DNA of 64,000 bases. Source: Epiperipatus broadwayi. Taxonomy: Eukaryota; Onychophora; Udeonychophora; Euonychophora; Peripatidae. The translations under genes and the position numbers were made by a program. Positions 47,601 through 60,214 of this stretch are shown piece after piece; position 1 is the stretch's first letter, and each line of letters starts with the position of its first letter. Below the pieces are notes generated by a model. The model searched no databases, had not been told where the DNA came from, and saw only the letters and a list, made by a program, of their open reading frames with translations. The stretch lies in NCBI GenBank assembly GCA_028023455.1, contig JAQFVV010006221.1:7729011-7793010 (forward strand), read 5' to 3'.

Positions 47601-48604
47601 TAACTGTTGCAATCAGCCTTAGGAAGGTATGCCTACCTAAAAAAGTCAATGCACTAGTACTACTTACCATCTCTTCCTTTCTAATACAAAGAGCACATAA
47701 TATGCTTGTCACAATTAGAAGAATAATCTCGGAGAACTCTTATAAATCCCTAGTCACTCCCATTGACACCCTGCTACCCCACAGTCAGTCCCTACTCTGG
47801 ACCAGTATGGTTGTCAATCTGGTTATGGGTGCTAAAATTATTGTGGAGGTGATTGGGAATAAGCTCAAATATTGGAACATTCATCAACTGTTCTGTCAAT
47901 CTTTCATGATAACCCCAAAATATTCTCAAGGTTAACAATGAACACATCATCAAATGTTTCAAATGATGGAAGCTTGAGGCTAAATATCTAGACTTTATTT
48001 AAAAAATAAACATACTCATTACCAACTAATGAATTCCTAGTGAATAAAAGAGGGTTTAACAAAATACATACTCAATGTCAAATGTGCACTGGTGAAAGTG
48101 AATCACTGTAGCACTTCCTACATGGGTGCAAAACTCTACAGCAGTATAGATCATTAATTACCTGCTGGATGATATCATATAAGGATAGAATTTTCAATAT
48201 TCAACATTGTATTCAAGCTGGTATTTCTCAGCAATAAGACTCTCTATCATGCTGAACTATTCACTGTGGATCATTAGGTGCACCATCATGTTTGGTAGAA
48301 ATTCAGGGAATCTATTTAGTGATTTGTTGGATATTATTAAAACATTGAAAGCAAGGGACTGCAAAGTTTCCTATGCTAAACTCCATCAGGATACATGGAA
48401 GCTATTAAATATTACCATATCTCAACCATTCACAGCAAATTTGTAAAATCATTTTATAATAATTATATGTTTTTCTTATTAATTTTTTGTTTCAAATGCC
48501 CCTAATATCAATTGAATTGGTCATATCTTGTCACCTAAATTACAAGTTATAATATACCTATTTTGTTTATTGAATGAATAAAGTTCATCATTGAATAAAA
48601 AAAA
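47600..48604 (+). pseudogene. Non-LTR retrotransposon 3' end (C-terminal CCHC region and 3' tail)
   Basis: A plus frame near 48015-48130 reads S-L-P-T-N-E-F-L-V-N-K-R-G-F-N and then C-X2-C-X7-H-X4-C, with a TAG inside the X7. This is the zinc-binding pattern that follows the reverse transcriptase in several LINE clades. Open segments on either side (47558-47935 and 48207-48446) plausibly belong to the same decayed coding region, in shifted frames. The 3' end has TTGAATGAATAAAG, then TTCATCATTGAATAAAAA, i.e. a repeated TGAATAAA tail typical of LINE 3' ends. Upstream catalytic motifs are absent, as in 5'-truncated insertions. The clade (CR1/L2-like against Jockey-like) cannot be set by eye. Confidence 0.6.
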
Positions 48605-50900
48605 ATTGATTCGTTTGTCAGTTATGACCTGTGCTATATTATAAAAATGTCCAGCCTATTTAAGAATATGAAAAAAAATTACAAGATTAAATTAACTTTT
48701 AATAATAAATTTAAAATGTTTCTGACACATATTCTAGTTCATGAATATCCTGACCTTGGCGTGTTAATATTAATATTTTTTTATTATTTGTGCCACTTAC
48801 TTTAATAAACATTTTGTTAATTAGTTAATCTAGTCTATTCTTATTTTTTCTATACTTGGGAAAGCTAATAAAAATATTGTATAGAAGCTTCAAACTAAGA
48901 TCTGGAATATAGCTCTTCATCAAAAGGTTGTCTTCACAAGCAGGGCTGCATTATGGGGTTTAACACATAAAAACTATTTATATATATATATATCTTTGTT
49001 ATAGCAATTTAATGTTAGATTATGTATTTTAAAATAGAATATGTACTCAAAAATAATTTTTAATGGAGAAGTCTTACTTTCACTTCATCATCATCAATAA
49101 AGTCAAGTGTGCAGTGCCAAAAATCATACTTAAAAGTTTATGAAGTTAGAAAAGAATTAAATGTATTTGTTTTATCCATTTATTTTGTTTTGTTTTATCC
49201 ATTTATAAGTGTTAATTAATTAGGAAATTGTAACATACGTCTAGTAGGTGACAGGTTTGTAGGTAGTCATCTACCAACTATAACTTATCTATATCAAGTT
49301 TGGAATGTATCATGTTTAGCAATTACAGAAATATAATTTATCTATGTCGCATCACATTACATTTAAAAAAAAAAAACAATATGTAGTTATTTCATACCTA
49401 AGCTACCTTTTATTTTACATAATTTAGTGTGCATGTCCTTTTCTCTTATTACATTTGAATTATACAAGTCATCAAGAGAAATTTTTTCAAATTTAAAGTA
49501 TTTATATCTTTTTTCTTCCTCTTGTCACACTCTATATATATTAAACATTTATATGAATTTATGGTGCAGACAAAGAAAAATATAAGATTGTATCCATGTA
49601 AATCACTAGAAATATCTTTACATTTGATGTTGCTAGGACACCATCAATTAGTAATTGACAATCCTAAGATTAAATAGCCTATAATAATTTTTTACATTGT
49701 TTATTTCTAGCTCAAATTGTTATCAAAGATATTCTTTTTTACTCCGAATTAAACTCAAAACAAAAAAGCTATTATAGATTACTAAAGAGAACTTGTCTCA
49801 TCTTTGAACTGTCAATAAAAATTGACGGTTTCCTAACAACACCAAAGGTAAATATATCTCTAGTTATTGACATCAACGTGTGCAGTACAAATCATTCAAA
49901 TTAATTAAAGAAAATGATAAGCAAAATAGCTATATACTTATAATTGATCAAAATCATGTCGACAGTCAAACATCATTTCTAACTTGACAGCAGCAAGCAA
50001 ATATAAAGTGTACACTCTGTTCTATTGGCAAATTTTTAGTCATCAATAGAAATTATTAATGAAACATCAAATTTCTCTTTTTTAAAAGACTTCAACATCT
50101 TGAACAATTGTAGCTCTTTATTTTCAGCCATATCCTCCTAATGAAAGCAATTTAGTATGCCATTTACACCATTATCAGAAATTGATGGAATGTAATATTT
50201 AAAAACAATAATGTATTATTGGATTCATTTTTAAAAATTCTAATTTTTCCAATTACGGATATAAAACTAAAAAGATTTATGATAACACTAGAGAACTTAT
50301 TGTTATTTGAAGAAGAGCTTTGATTATCCAAGAAACAATACAATGATGTAGTAAAGATTTTGATTGTAGATTATGGGAAAAAGAAAAATAGAACGTTTTT
50401 TTTTTTTTATACATAGAGTGATAAAAGAAAGGCAAGATAAACTGTTAGAAGTAGATAAAATATAGAATTGAGAGGAATGAAAGTTACGTTTTTGTAAGTC
50501 TCTTCGACAAGTTTAGGAAAATGATGAAAGAATATTGGGAATAGTAAAACAGATTTTATTAAAAACAGTCTAAAAAGAACAAAATGTCAGTGCTGACAGA
50601 ATGCTGTGATAATAATAAATAAGAATGGGTTAATGAATAATATATAAATATATTTATAATAGAAACAGAAGAATGAATATTTAATTTGGCTAATATAGCC
50701 TTCTATGCATAGAAATTTATGATCTGATAAGAAGAAACCATTTTATATCATATATATTTAAATAATAAATATATGATGTTATATTTTAATTTTGTATCTT
50801 TTATTTTCGATTATTTTTAAATAAATAATAACTAATTTGAAATTCATTTTTTTATTATTAAACTTTTTACTTTTTATTTTATCATCAGATTTTCAATTGG
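48605..50900. other. AT-rich stretch, no gene recognised
   Basis: Short duplication TGTTTTATCCATTTAT near 49168-49206, TA run at 48977-48992, otherwise nothing recognised. Confidence 0.45.
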
Positions 50901-50904
50901 ATGG

Positions 50905-51190
50905 ACGGTTGAAGAGTTGGAGTAGATTGAAGCCTGTTCATTAAAGTATGAAGATTGGCTATCTTAATATATATCTGAGCACTTATAGCATATATGTGTA
51001 GAGATGGTAATCTGGACCAACTGATGATTGCTGGTTTAGCATGAAATACGTATATTGGTGATTATTTATCTTTTCGACATATATGTGTTCAAGTGCATCA
51101 GTGTTATGAGATAGAGTGGAAAGTGGTGGATCGTGTGAAAGTCTGTGCTCATATACCCTATATATTACATATACAGACACAGGTATATAA
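50905..51190 (+). repeat. Repeat S2, forward copy
   Basis: Right half of the S2 hairpin (GCCTGTTCATTAAAGTATGA to TTGGCTATCTTAATAT, 50931-50970), then the body with CATGAAATACGTATATTGG and GTGGATCGTGTGAAAGTCTG. The box-B-like region is decayed here (GTGCTCATATACCC). The minus open frame 50983-51180 lies inside it and is not a gene. Confidence 0.7.
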
Positions 51191-52290
51191 TAAGCCCGTG
51201 TTTAAGTTAATAATGCTTTTTTAAAAAATCATATTTTATTTATTTATAGATTAAATTGTTATAATATATACCTTAAATTCTAGTTCTTCATTTTATAATT
51301 CAATAAAATTGTTTAGTAGCATTTAGATTTCTTATTACTACATATTCACATAAGGACTGCAAATTGTTTTTCCATTTTTTACAGTAATGAAAACTCCGAA
51401 ATATTCTCTCAAGAAAAAACTCAGCTTTTAAACTGTTAAAACTTTTATATAAATTACTTTTAATTTATCTTAATATTTCCATTTTAAATACCGATTCTAA
51501 AATAAGAAAACTATAATTGGGGGGAAATAATAATAATAATTTGACAGAAAGCAATGCTGTTCAAATCAATTGAATAAATGTTGTTAATAATCTTAATTAC
51601 ATTTTTATTGCATGCTTAATGAAAAATTTGTTAAAAATAGGTAATTAAGTTGAGAAAATTGCAGGTGGTATTTCCCCCCCACTTATATGCATAAAGTGCT
51701 AAAATAGAAGTAAAAAATAACTCTTTTTAATTGATAGTTGTGAAAAATTTTTCTTAACGCGCTTGAAGTGATGTATTAAAAATAATCCAAAGTTTAAAAA
51801 AAAAAAGCATTAATTATTAAAATTATAAAAAAATCTTAAACTGCAATTTTAATAATTATTATAACTAATTTTCTCAGAATAACATTTCACTATTTTAAAG
51901 TTTTATATAAGGAAATATTTTTTAAAAAAATAATAATGATAATAACGTTCATTCTGAGATAGAAATCTTTAATTTTTTTGTTCTTTGAAAAACGTTTGCA
52001 AAACAGTTTTTATTTTTATAATTAATAAGGATAAATTTATTCCCAAATAATTGCACACCATAAAATTTTAATTATGAAGTCTGTAATTAGCATGCTGAGA
52101 ATTACTTTCGCATCACTTTTTACGCTGCGTTAATGGGTTTATATAAGTTCTTTTCACGGCGGCAGATTAAAGCTACTACTCTGAAGGATTCTATGACTGC
52201 TATTAACTCACAAACTTTTTACAGAATTTGTTCTAACGCTACATAATACGTCGTGGAACTACATTTTAAATTTAAATGAACTGTTTATGT
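51191..52290. other. AT-rich stretch, no gene recognised
   Basis: No recognised feature; a slightly GC-richer patch sits at 52120-52200. Confidence 0.4.
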
Positions 52291-52302
52291 CTAACATTTT
52301 TA

Positions 52303-52408
52303 GCTTTTTTTCCATGTGTCATAGCATCAGCCGGGAAGCGAACCCGCTAATCCGGGACAACTGCTTGTAAAACAGCTGTCGCTGACCTCTCGACCACCAA
52401 TGCTTGAC
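52303..52408 (-). mobile_element. tRNA-derived SINE (type II), reverse copy with 10-bp target duplication
   Basis: Minus-strand order: GTCAAGCATTGGTGGTCGAG, GGTCAGC, an anticodon-arm region with TTTTACAAGCAG, a long variable arm GTTGTCCCGGATTAGC, box B GGGTTCGCTTCCC, tail GATGCTATGACACATGG and an A run. It is flanked by AACATTTTTA at 52293-52302 and 52409-52418. This is the clearest type II copy. Confidence 0.9.
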
Positions 52409-52541
52409 AACATTTTTACCTTTTAAATGGGAAACTTCACCATTGCATTAAACTGCTCCAGTAAACATAAAATTAACTAAAATTGAAACCAATAGAAGCA
52501 AAAATAATAAAAGTTTTTTAATTATTTAAATTATCACAATA

Positions 52542-52751
52542 AATGTTAGATTTGAATTTTTCATGGATTTATGACGTAAACAAATTAAAGAGTAAACCAC
52601 TCAGTTAATTATTTGGGAACTTTTTAGTGTTGATTGATGGTTTCCAGAGCAATATCACTGCTAAAACGCATTTGAAGCTAATTTACATGGAAGTGGTCTC
52701 ACACTTTAATTTATTTACATCATAAATCCATGAAAAATTTACATCTAACAT
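52542..52751. repeat. Foldback with ~50-bp arms
   Basis: ATGTTAGATTTGAATTTTTC at 52542 is inverted at the right end (GAAAAATTTACATCTAACAT). The arms continue with CATGGATTTATGACGTAAAC against TTTACATCATAAATCCATG. A partial direct relative of the right half lies at 52960-53060 (CTACTAAAACACATTTCAAG, GATCCCACACTTTAG). Confidence 0.75.
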
Positions 52752-53062
52752 ATACAGCTGTCTGGGGGAAATGAAATATTCATAAAATATTTATTGAAGT
52801 TGTGATGTTATGAATCCTAATACTTACAAGAATGGTTTTCTAGGATTCAAATCCATATAACAACTTGGGGTTGAAATAAAAGAGATCATTTATTTCTAAT
52901 TAAAATTTATGATTATAAACTTATAAGTGAATTACAGAGGTAAAAAATGATTTAGCCTCAGGAATTATTCAATGACGATTAATGGATTATCTTAGCAACA
53001 ACTCTACTAAAACACATTTCAAGATAATTTTATGGAAGGGATCCCACACTTTAGTTTGTTAA

Positions 53063-53545
53063 AATGAGCTTAAATAATTATAATATGAATGGTATACAAT
53101 TGATATTTAATGGGTAAGATTTTTATAAAAAATAACAACAAAAATAATGTGCAGCTAACTTGTAAAAAATTGAGTTTCTAACCTACCTAGGAAATAAGCA
53201 ATATTTTTGATAGAAAATAAAAAATATTTTTAACAACATTTAAATATGAATATAGCAGAAAAGCAGTTGTTAATCTTTACAAAATCTGATATTTTCAGTT
53301 TTTGAAATTGCTCAACTTTTTACTTCTGTATAAAATCTTTATTTTATACTAAAAGTCAATAAATTGGACTTGATTTCTTTTTAACTTAATGTTATAAACA
53401 ATTCGAAGTCATTTATGCTCGAATTTTAAGCATGTGTAGTACATTAATCTTTTCGTTATTAAATCAGTTTTCCAATGGTTTTTTTCCTGTACCTTAAAAA
53501 TTGCATTTTTAATAAACATTCTAAAACATTTTTTTTTTTCTACAG
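53063..53545. other. AT-rich stretch, no gene recognised
   Basis: No recognised feature. Confidence 0.45.
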
Positions 53546-53546
53546 T

Positions 53547-54015
53547 ACAGGCTTTTTCATACCTGCACTTTTATATGTAATATATGGAGGGTTTTAATTC
53601 AGACTTTCACACGACCGATACACTTGATTACACACATGTTGAAAAGATAAATAATCACCAATATTCGTATTTCATGCTAAACCAGCACTCATCAGTTGGT
53701 CCAGATTATCATCTCCATACATATATACAATCAAACCTCAGCTTATATTAAGATAGCCAATCTTCATACTTTAAAGGACAGGCTTCAAAACATTCCACCC
53801 CACAACTCTTGGTTATCTTAATATAAGCTGAGCTTTGATTGTATATACGTATGTAAATGATAATCTGGACGAACTGAGGAGTGCTGGTTTAGCATGAAAT
53901 ACATAATTGGTGATTATTTATCTTTTCGATGTGTGTGTGATCAAATGTATCAGCAGTATGAGATGCATGGATGGTTGTGGGTCATGTGAAAGTCTGAGTT
54001 CAAACCCCTATATAA
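53547..54015. repeat. Repeat S2, complete foldback (inverted pair of units)
   Basis: A reverse unit (53547-53735, with TCAGACTTTCACACGACC and CATTTCATGCTAAACC type sequence) and a forward unit (53840-54015) flank a hairpin centre (CTTATATTAAGATAGCC ... TTATCTTAATATAAGC, 53749-53833). The forward unit ends in the box-B-like GAGTTCAAACCCC (~53997-54009). This copy shows that the single units at 1, 20912, 34105 and 50905 can be halves of a palindrome. Confidence 0.75.
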
Positions 54016-54321
54016 TAAACATTTTAGTAAAAGGAGTTTTTAAGTTTATTTTCTTTATTTTTTAAACTTCACAGAAAAGAATGAATGGTGATTTTTTCTT
54101 CTGATAACAAATATTATAAATTGGATCTGTATATAAGGGAGGAAATCAAAAATAAAACGAATCATTCTCTAGTTTGTGCGTCTGTTGTAGTATATGCTTC
54201 TGCTGTTAAACACTCCTTGCATCAATCCACCAAATGACATCACCATGTAAAATCATAGTGTCATGTAGCACATTTTCTTGTAAAATATATTTTGCTTATT
54301 CATTAATTTTTATAGTCTCAA

Positions 54322-54430
54322 TTTTTTTTTTCATGTGTCAAAGCATCAGTTGGGGAAGCAAACCTGAAAACCCAGGACAACTGTTTGTAAGGCAGCTGTG
54401 TTGACCACTCGGCCACCGATGCTTCACAAT
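54322..54430 (-). mobile_element. tRNA-derived SINE (type II), reverse copy
   Basis: On the minus strand: AAGCATCGGTGGCCGAGTGG, GGTCAAC, TTACAAACAG, box B region GGTTTGCTTCCCC, tail GATGCTTTGACACATG and an A run. The 5' leader is CACAATT-flanked and T runs on both sides hide the target duplication. Confidence 0.8.
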
Positions 54431-55414
54431 TTTTTTTTTGTGGTCATATAAGTGGTGAAAAAAAAATGGAGTGTTAAAAGGCATCACTTTGCAAGTGTTT
54501 CTGGACTATTTTGAAAAATGCAAACATATTTAGACTGGTGTATTGCATCAAGTGGATAAACACTTAAAAATAAATAAACAATTATTTATTATAAAATTCT
54601 GGTTACTTTTCGATACCGTCTCATATATCCATACCTCTGTAGGCTCCGAAGCTAACCACTCATAATTTTATATGAAACTGCAAACATAATATTGAAACAG
54701 TAAGATTCATATTCGAATCTTAAGTTTCACCTTTTTTCTATCGTCTCTCACTCACCGTTCTATCCTACCCAAATTTAAACTTTTTGGTATCGAATTGTGT
54801 GTGTAGCAATATTAAAAATGTATAGATATATGTAGAATTCACCATAAACACGCACACATTTCGATCTCAAATTTACGGCAATAAATAAAGATAAATAATA
54901 TAATTTAGATTTCTTTTAGTTATAAAAATATATATATTATAACCATTTATTTTAAATTGTAAAATCCGTTATTTATTGCTTTGTTTAAATTTCATTTAAT
55001 AATAATTTTAGAAATCAGATGTAATATTTAATTAAAAGTAATCGTATGTTCCCTTTTTGTCTTTGAAATTTTAAAAAGAATCGGTCGGTGAGAGATAATA
55101 GATTAATTAAAGAGAAAATTTCCCTAAAATCTAATTGCAAAAACTAAATGTAAAATCTAAACATAAACAATAGAATGGCAGTTTTCTCTAATTTGAATTA
55201 ACAAAATGCATTGATTATCCTCAGGGCAGATTAGGTGGAATCTAAAAATACACTAACAAAAATGTGAAAGATAAGATATAAGAAAAGAGGCCATTTTAGA
55301 ATTATTAGAAACTTGTCACTTTAACTTTAGCTCTGCTCTCGATCAGTTGAGTCTCCAAAATATTAAATAAATTGTTCCTGCCACAGTATGACCAAGTAAA
55401 AGCGCCCAGACTAT

Positions 55415-55600
55415 TCTCCGCCCGGGAGATGGCCTATCGGATGCCAAACCTTCCATTGCCCTTCATAAATTCAACCACGAAGATCTGCTGCCTAAAATAA
55501 TGAGAAAGCTGCTGCTGCTGTTAAATTAAATGAATCACCTAAACACAGGAAAGAACTACTAATCATGAACAATTTGCTACTAACCAATGGAATCAGAAAA
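55415..55600 (+). pseudogene. Exon-like block 1, copy B
   Basis: Counterpart of 42150-42340. Reads S-D-A-K-P-S-I-A-L-H-K-F-N-H-E-D-L-L-P-K-I in one frame, then needs a one-base shift to continue as E-K-A-A-A-A-V-K-L-N-E-S-P-K-H-R-K-E-L-L. In the alternative frame (V-K-A-P-R-L-F-S) the A/B differences are all synonymous over eight codons. Either way the block behaves like former coding sequence. Function unknown. Confidence 0.4.
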
Positions 55601-56204
55601 CTTCTCATAAAACAGGTACCTGTGTCTAAATTCTCTAGAGTACCCTACTAATATGCTATAGCTCATTCTTCATACTACTTATATAACTTATAAAATGTAA
55701 AATTATCATTTGTAAAACTAAAATTTAATAATTAATTTATTGTGCAAATTTCTCTAATAATCTAGCTTACCTCACTGTATCTTTCTTGGGTACATATTTC
55801 TAAAATCTACATTTTATCATATAATTATCGCATGCTCATAATTTTCTAAGTTTAAATCTATGATCGCTTGAAACAGTGAATGCGTGTCAAATTTTCATTA
55901 ATATTTACTTTCATAACTTAATTTTCATATAACTCGACACACATTCAATGCTTCATTTATTGTAATGCAGGGGTCTACTACTTCACAAATGGCTGGCATA
56001 TTAGTTATAATAATCACCTAGTTTATATATGTTTTATATATATTAAATCTTAATTAATAATTCCATAAAATTTGCATTTCTTTGAGAGTTGCCAACGTTC
56101 TTTATTAAATGTTGATAATGTAGGGCCGAGTTAGAAATATATTTAAGTCTTGACAGAATTGCCTATACATTATACATGTGTTACGTTTTAGAGACGCGAT
56201 GACC

Positions 56205-56412
56205 CATTTCAAGCCATGAATATTCCGGATTCTATAGGGTTGAAATTAACCCCAGTCGTCCTACACAAGCTGACAAATGAATGTCCCATAGGACTTGACG
56301 ACCATCATCAACCAGCAGGCAAATTGCGACACGGACCGCTTGTCCCTGGTTATGCTTATGTGACACCTTACTTCTTTGGGCCGATGGCAATCGCCAGCCC
56401 GTCATTCTTATA
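56205..56412 (+). pseudogene. Exon-like block 2, copy B
   Basis: From an ATG at 56216 a 65-codon frame runs to TAA at 56411-56413: M-N-I-P-D-S-I-G-L-K-L-T-P-V-V-L at its start, ending G-P-M-A-I-A-S-P-S-F-L. The last ~30 residues match copy A with a few changes and the same stop. A 36-base stretch coding L-V-P-G-Y-A-Y-V-T-P-Y-F is identical in both. The minus frame 56232-56423 is its antisense shadow. Confidence 0.4.
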
Positions 56413-57064
56413 AACTCATTCATGGCTTTGCAGTTTCAATATACTGCCATTCCATATCGCCTTTCTAAAATGTACCACGTGTTTCTTTAACTTTATTATT
56501 CTATATATCACTCCGCCTCTGCATTATCTTCATAATTCACTCTCAAATAAATGTTATCCCATAGTTATTAAAGAATATTTTAATTAAATAAATATATGGC
56601 CACTGCTACTCTTATAAATCGTACTTTAGACTCTTGCATTGCAAAGGTATAAATACCTAAAGGCATGCATTAGAAATACTTGCTCAAGAATTTTAGGTAG
56701 CTAGATTACGTCATCAAATAAATGTTTTTCTTTTTGTAAACATTACAGTATCGGAAATACCACTACTGAGGTATTAAATATAAAAGATGTCTAAATAAAT
56801 AAATGTATTTCTTTAATATAATAGTATCGGAAAATCCCACTACTGAAACTTTAAATCTTAGCAAATATTATTAATAAATAATTTTATTAAAATGTTTCAA
56901 TAAATAATTTCAAACTATGCATCTGCAATTATGTTTTATTTATTCGATACCCATTCATTATGTTTCTTCGATTTGTAAATATAAGTGTTTAATTAATATT
57001 AGTGTTATTATTGGCTAACTCGGAATAAAATCATGAATCTCTTGCAAACCCTGACCACCGTGCC

Positions 57065-57235
57065 TAAAGAAATGTTTACTAATGTTGCATTAGATGTGTT
57101 GTTTCGTAGATTGTATTGTGGAACCGATAAACTATGTTCGAACTCAGTACTACGGGTGGCTTCGCTACCTTGATGGTGCTGCCGTTCTGTGTGGTGGTCG
57201 AATTCTGCACTATGTTAAACGAGTCACATGTTTTC
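57065..57235 (+). pseudogene. Exon-like block 3 at the right end, copy B
   Basis: Counterpart of 43745-43910: V-E-P-I-N-Y-V-R-T-Q-Y-Y-G-W-L-R-Y-L-D-G (57119-57180), continuing A-A-V-L-C-G-G-R-I-L-H-Y-V. A 12-base in-frame insertion relative to A lies just upstream (near 57105-57116), and a one-base change of length near 57216 alters the C-terminus. Family unknown. Confidence 0.4.
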
Positions 57236-57249
57236 TGACTGTTACAATA

Positions 57250-57840
57250 TATAGGTATATATTTCTCATATTTTTTATATAAATAATTTATAATGCTGTA
57301 AAATAATGACTTCATTTTGGGTTATATAATAACAGTTCATTTTGTGCTTTGATGCATATATATGTAATTCCGTGAGATTATATCTCAATTCCAGAGGTAA
57401 TATTTTTTACAAACTGTAACTATATAATACTTTTCACATTTTTTTTATATAAATAATTTATAATGTGTAGAATAAAGGCCTGTTTTGTGTTTGGGAATGT
57501 CTGTTTGTGCTCCAATGCTTATATAACTCTTAACACTTACAACATATAGCCAACTATAATTTTATATAAAGTTTTAGAGATAATATTTTCTATCAGCTGT
57601 ATTTTTTGAATAATGATTGCAATGAAAAATCAAATTTATTTCATTATCATATACACTGTTGCAAGCAGTATCTCCAATTTGTTTTGTATGTATCTGTGCC
57701 ATATAACTGTCATGTACATAAACAATTATATTTCATAATTTGCAATGTATGGGTATTTTTTCTACTTTTTGCAATCTATGGGTATTTTTTTAATTTTTAT
57801 ACAAATATAATTTTTTTATAAGTTGTACTTATAATCACAA
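57250..57840. other. AT-rich stretch, no gene recognised
   Basis: Repeated GTATGGGTATTTTTT/CTATGGGTATTTTTT near 57746-57790; no gene signal. Confidence 0.4.
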
Positions 57841-57846
57841 TCCATC

Positions 57847-57967
57847 TAAGCCTTCTGGCATCCATTGATTACTCTGGTTGGCACTGAGTAGCACTACAGT
57901 ATGGAGAGTTTTGCCTGTTTTAATAACAGTAATGTGCTAGCATAAGAAATAGTGATCATGTGATGTT
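57847..57967 (+). repeat. Foldback/MITE family F1, right arm only
   Basis: AAGCCTTCTGGCATCCATTG through GAGAGTTTTGCCTGTTTT to AATAGTGATCATGTGATG. The left arm and core are missing. Confidence 0.75.
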
Positions 57968-58372
57968 GTGGTTTAACACAAGCCATCTACTTAATAAGCT
58001 ATAGGCATTTCCAGAAGAGCAAATGAAAAGTAGAACATGGACTGAAGAGTGTCAGTATTGCCACTATTTTCATTAATATTTTATACTGTTTAGTGGTCAT
58101 CATATGTAGAAATGTGATGTACATAAACTTGGAAAAAGCTTTTTAAAATGTTGCTTTTTCTCTTTGTTCTTTTAAATTATCTATTAATTTATTTATTTTT
58201 TTGCAATTGTTTTAAAATTAATTTTATTTTATGATAAATTATAATTAACTAAAGTTCTGATTGCATAATATCTGATATACAATATTTATAGTTAAATATT
58301 ATTTTTTTATATTAAAAAACAAGTACTTGCATGGAAGAACAAGAATTGAGTCATCTAGCAAAAAATGAAAGT

Positions 58373-58635
58373 CTCCAGGATCTTAGATGTGATATGTTGG
58401 ACAATTTCCATCATTTATGAGTAAATGTTGAATGTATAGAAAATTTTAAACTTTCCAAATACAAACAACTTGTTTGTAATAACACACAAATACACAACAC
58501 AAGTTAGTAATACACAATGTTTAAAATTTTCTATATATTCAACATTCACTCATAGATGATGGAAATAGTCCAAAATATAACATGTAATAGTATACCATCA
58601 TTACAAACCTTCAGTCAAATCTCCAGGATCTTATT
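58373..58635. repeat. Foldback element K2 (relative of 16411-16940)
   Basis: Inverted arms (GTTGGACAATTTCCATCATT ~58397 and its inverse near 58555-58572) enclose a short loop. The outer sequence matches the arms of the 16.4-kb element. TCTCCAGGATCTTA occurs at both outer sides (about 58373 and 58620), a possible target duplication of about 14 bp, though it does not abut the arms exactly. Confidence 0.7.
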
Positions 58636-59377
58636 TCTAATGCTTTACAACAAATAATTATCTGAGATAAGTCATGTTATAATATATATATATTAAAAAA
58701 TCATAAAGAATGAGAATAACTGTCTAGAAAAATGTCAGGCTAAAATTTAACTCTCAATATTTAGAATTTGTGAATCTATAAAAAAAAAAAGCCTTTGTTA
58801 AAGTGCCAAAATCTAATTTTTCTATTTTTTTAAAGATAATGACTATATTTTCTTAGCTTTATGACATATGTGCTTTTTGACAGTGTATAACACATCACAT
58901 TTGGTACACTAAATCATGAAGATATTGTACAAATTGTATCTCTGTTCAATTGTTTAAAATTTAACTTGACATCCTCTAGATTTAAAGAGGGTAAATAAAG
59001 AATATGCTAAAAAATTACATTTAATCTTTTTAAATATTTAAAAACTAACTTGTAAATAAGAATTGAGTAAATAAACATCATTAATGATGTTAGTGTAAAC
59101 CAAGATTTCCCAAACTTTTTTCAGCCTCAGACCTTTTTATCAAAAACTTTTAAACCCATCAACTCTCTAGTCATTTACTTTACTTACTCATATTAATAAA
59201 TTTGTACAGTACTCAATATTAAATATTTTACTAGATATCAATTTTTTTATTGTAGAGTAGTTTTTTTTAAAAAGCTCTTTTTAAATAAGACATAATTGGT
59301 CCAGAATAATTAATAAAAGTATACTATTTAGGGCATACAAAGAAAGAAATATCATAATGTATTTGGCAAAAGTGATC
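58636..59377. other. AT-rich stretch, no gene recognised
   Basis: No recognised feature. Confidence 0.45.
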
Positions 59378-60214
59378 ATTCTTCTATTTAAAATATTGAA
59401 AAGTTTAGCATTTAGAGTTTGTTTTGAAAATGTTCATAAAGTTCTTACAATTTTTAAAACGTTCCTCTTTATCCGTTGCTTGCAATTTTGAATGCGAACT
59501 CCCACATCCTGAAGAGATTTCTATCCAGTTAGCCATTTTATTTATTCATCTGGAGGTCTTACTTTAGCTGGTCCTCAATGTAGAAAATGATGTCATTTCT
59601 CTTTCCTTTTTTTTAGCAGAACTGAAGGGATTGAAGAGTGCGTCTTTTCAATCCCTTCTCCTTCAACTCCACACTAACACGTATCACCACCGCTATCACA
59701 CATCTCTCTCAGCTTTCTTCATTCACTCTTTATAGTAGACTTTCAGATCCAGTGGACATTACGTCATGATGCTGGTGATGGTCTTTTCGCTGAGGTCTGA
59801 TTCCATGAGTGATTTCTTTTATTGGCCATTCTGATCCCATTGTTTTTCTCTCCTATCTGACCTTTGCTTATACATTTTAAATGCCCAAGGGCTAGTTTAC
59901 ATTTAACTAATTAAAACAATCATTTCCATTTTATGATTAATTAATGTGTTTCAAAACTTAAAGATATATTTTATCTCTAAATCTTTTTAAGTTTTTGTTG
60001 AAAATTTAGTTTTAAAAACTTTTTCTTTTTTTTAAATAGTTTTGTTTAATAATTTTTTTAATTTTTCATCTGTGCGATTTTATATATATTAGAGTTTAGA
60101 TGATTTTTTAATTTTCAATTTTTAATTCTTAAAAAAGTTTTTATTTGCGAACTTTTATTTTTTTCATGTTTAATAATAAAAAAAAATAATGTAATGGCAG
60201 ATGTGCCCGTTACA
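59378..60214 (-). repeat. LTR-like direct repeat, copy 1
   Basis: About 837 bp repeated at 62262-63102 with, by eye, about 95 percent identity. Read on the minus strand it begins TGTAACGGGC, a normal LTR start. It has a TATAAA box (plus-strand TTTATAG at 59729-59735), then a strong hairpin near 59626-59662 (AGGGATTGAAGAGTGCGTC with TTCAATCCCT). The far end, AGAAGAAT, lacks the usual CA. Confidence 0.6.

Larger units (their letters stand above)
54692..57247 (+). mobile_element. TA-flanked 2.5-kb DNA element, copy B
   Basis: Starts TTGAAACAGTAAGA (54692-54705) and ends TCTGACTGTTACAA (57234-57247), with TA on both outer sides (54690-54691 and 57248-57249). It is collinear with copy A throughout, including shared blocks such as ACGCACACATTTCGATCTCA, GGGAGATGGCCTATCGGATG and GTTATGCTTATGTGACACC. 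Different unique sequence lies outside both copies, which argues for two insertions and not one segmental duplication. No recognised transposase. Confidence 0.7.

Noticed and set aside
47558-47935. 125-codon open frame as an independent gene
   Set aside because: No motif of its own; position upstream of a CCHC-type LINE end on the same strand suggests it is part of the decayed LINE.
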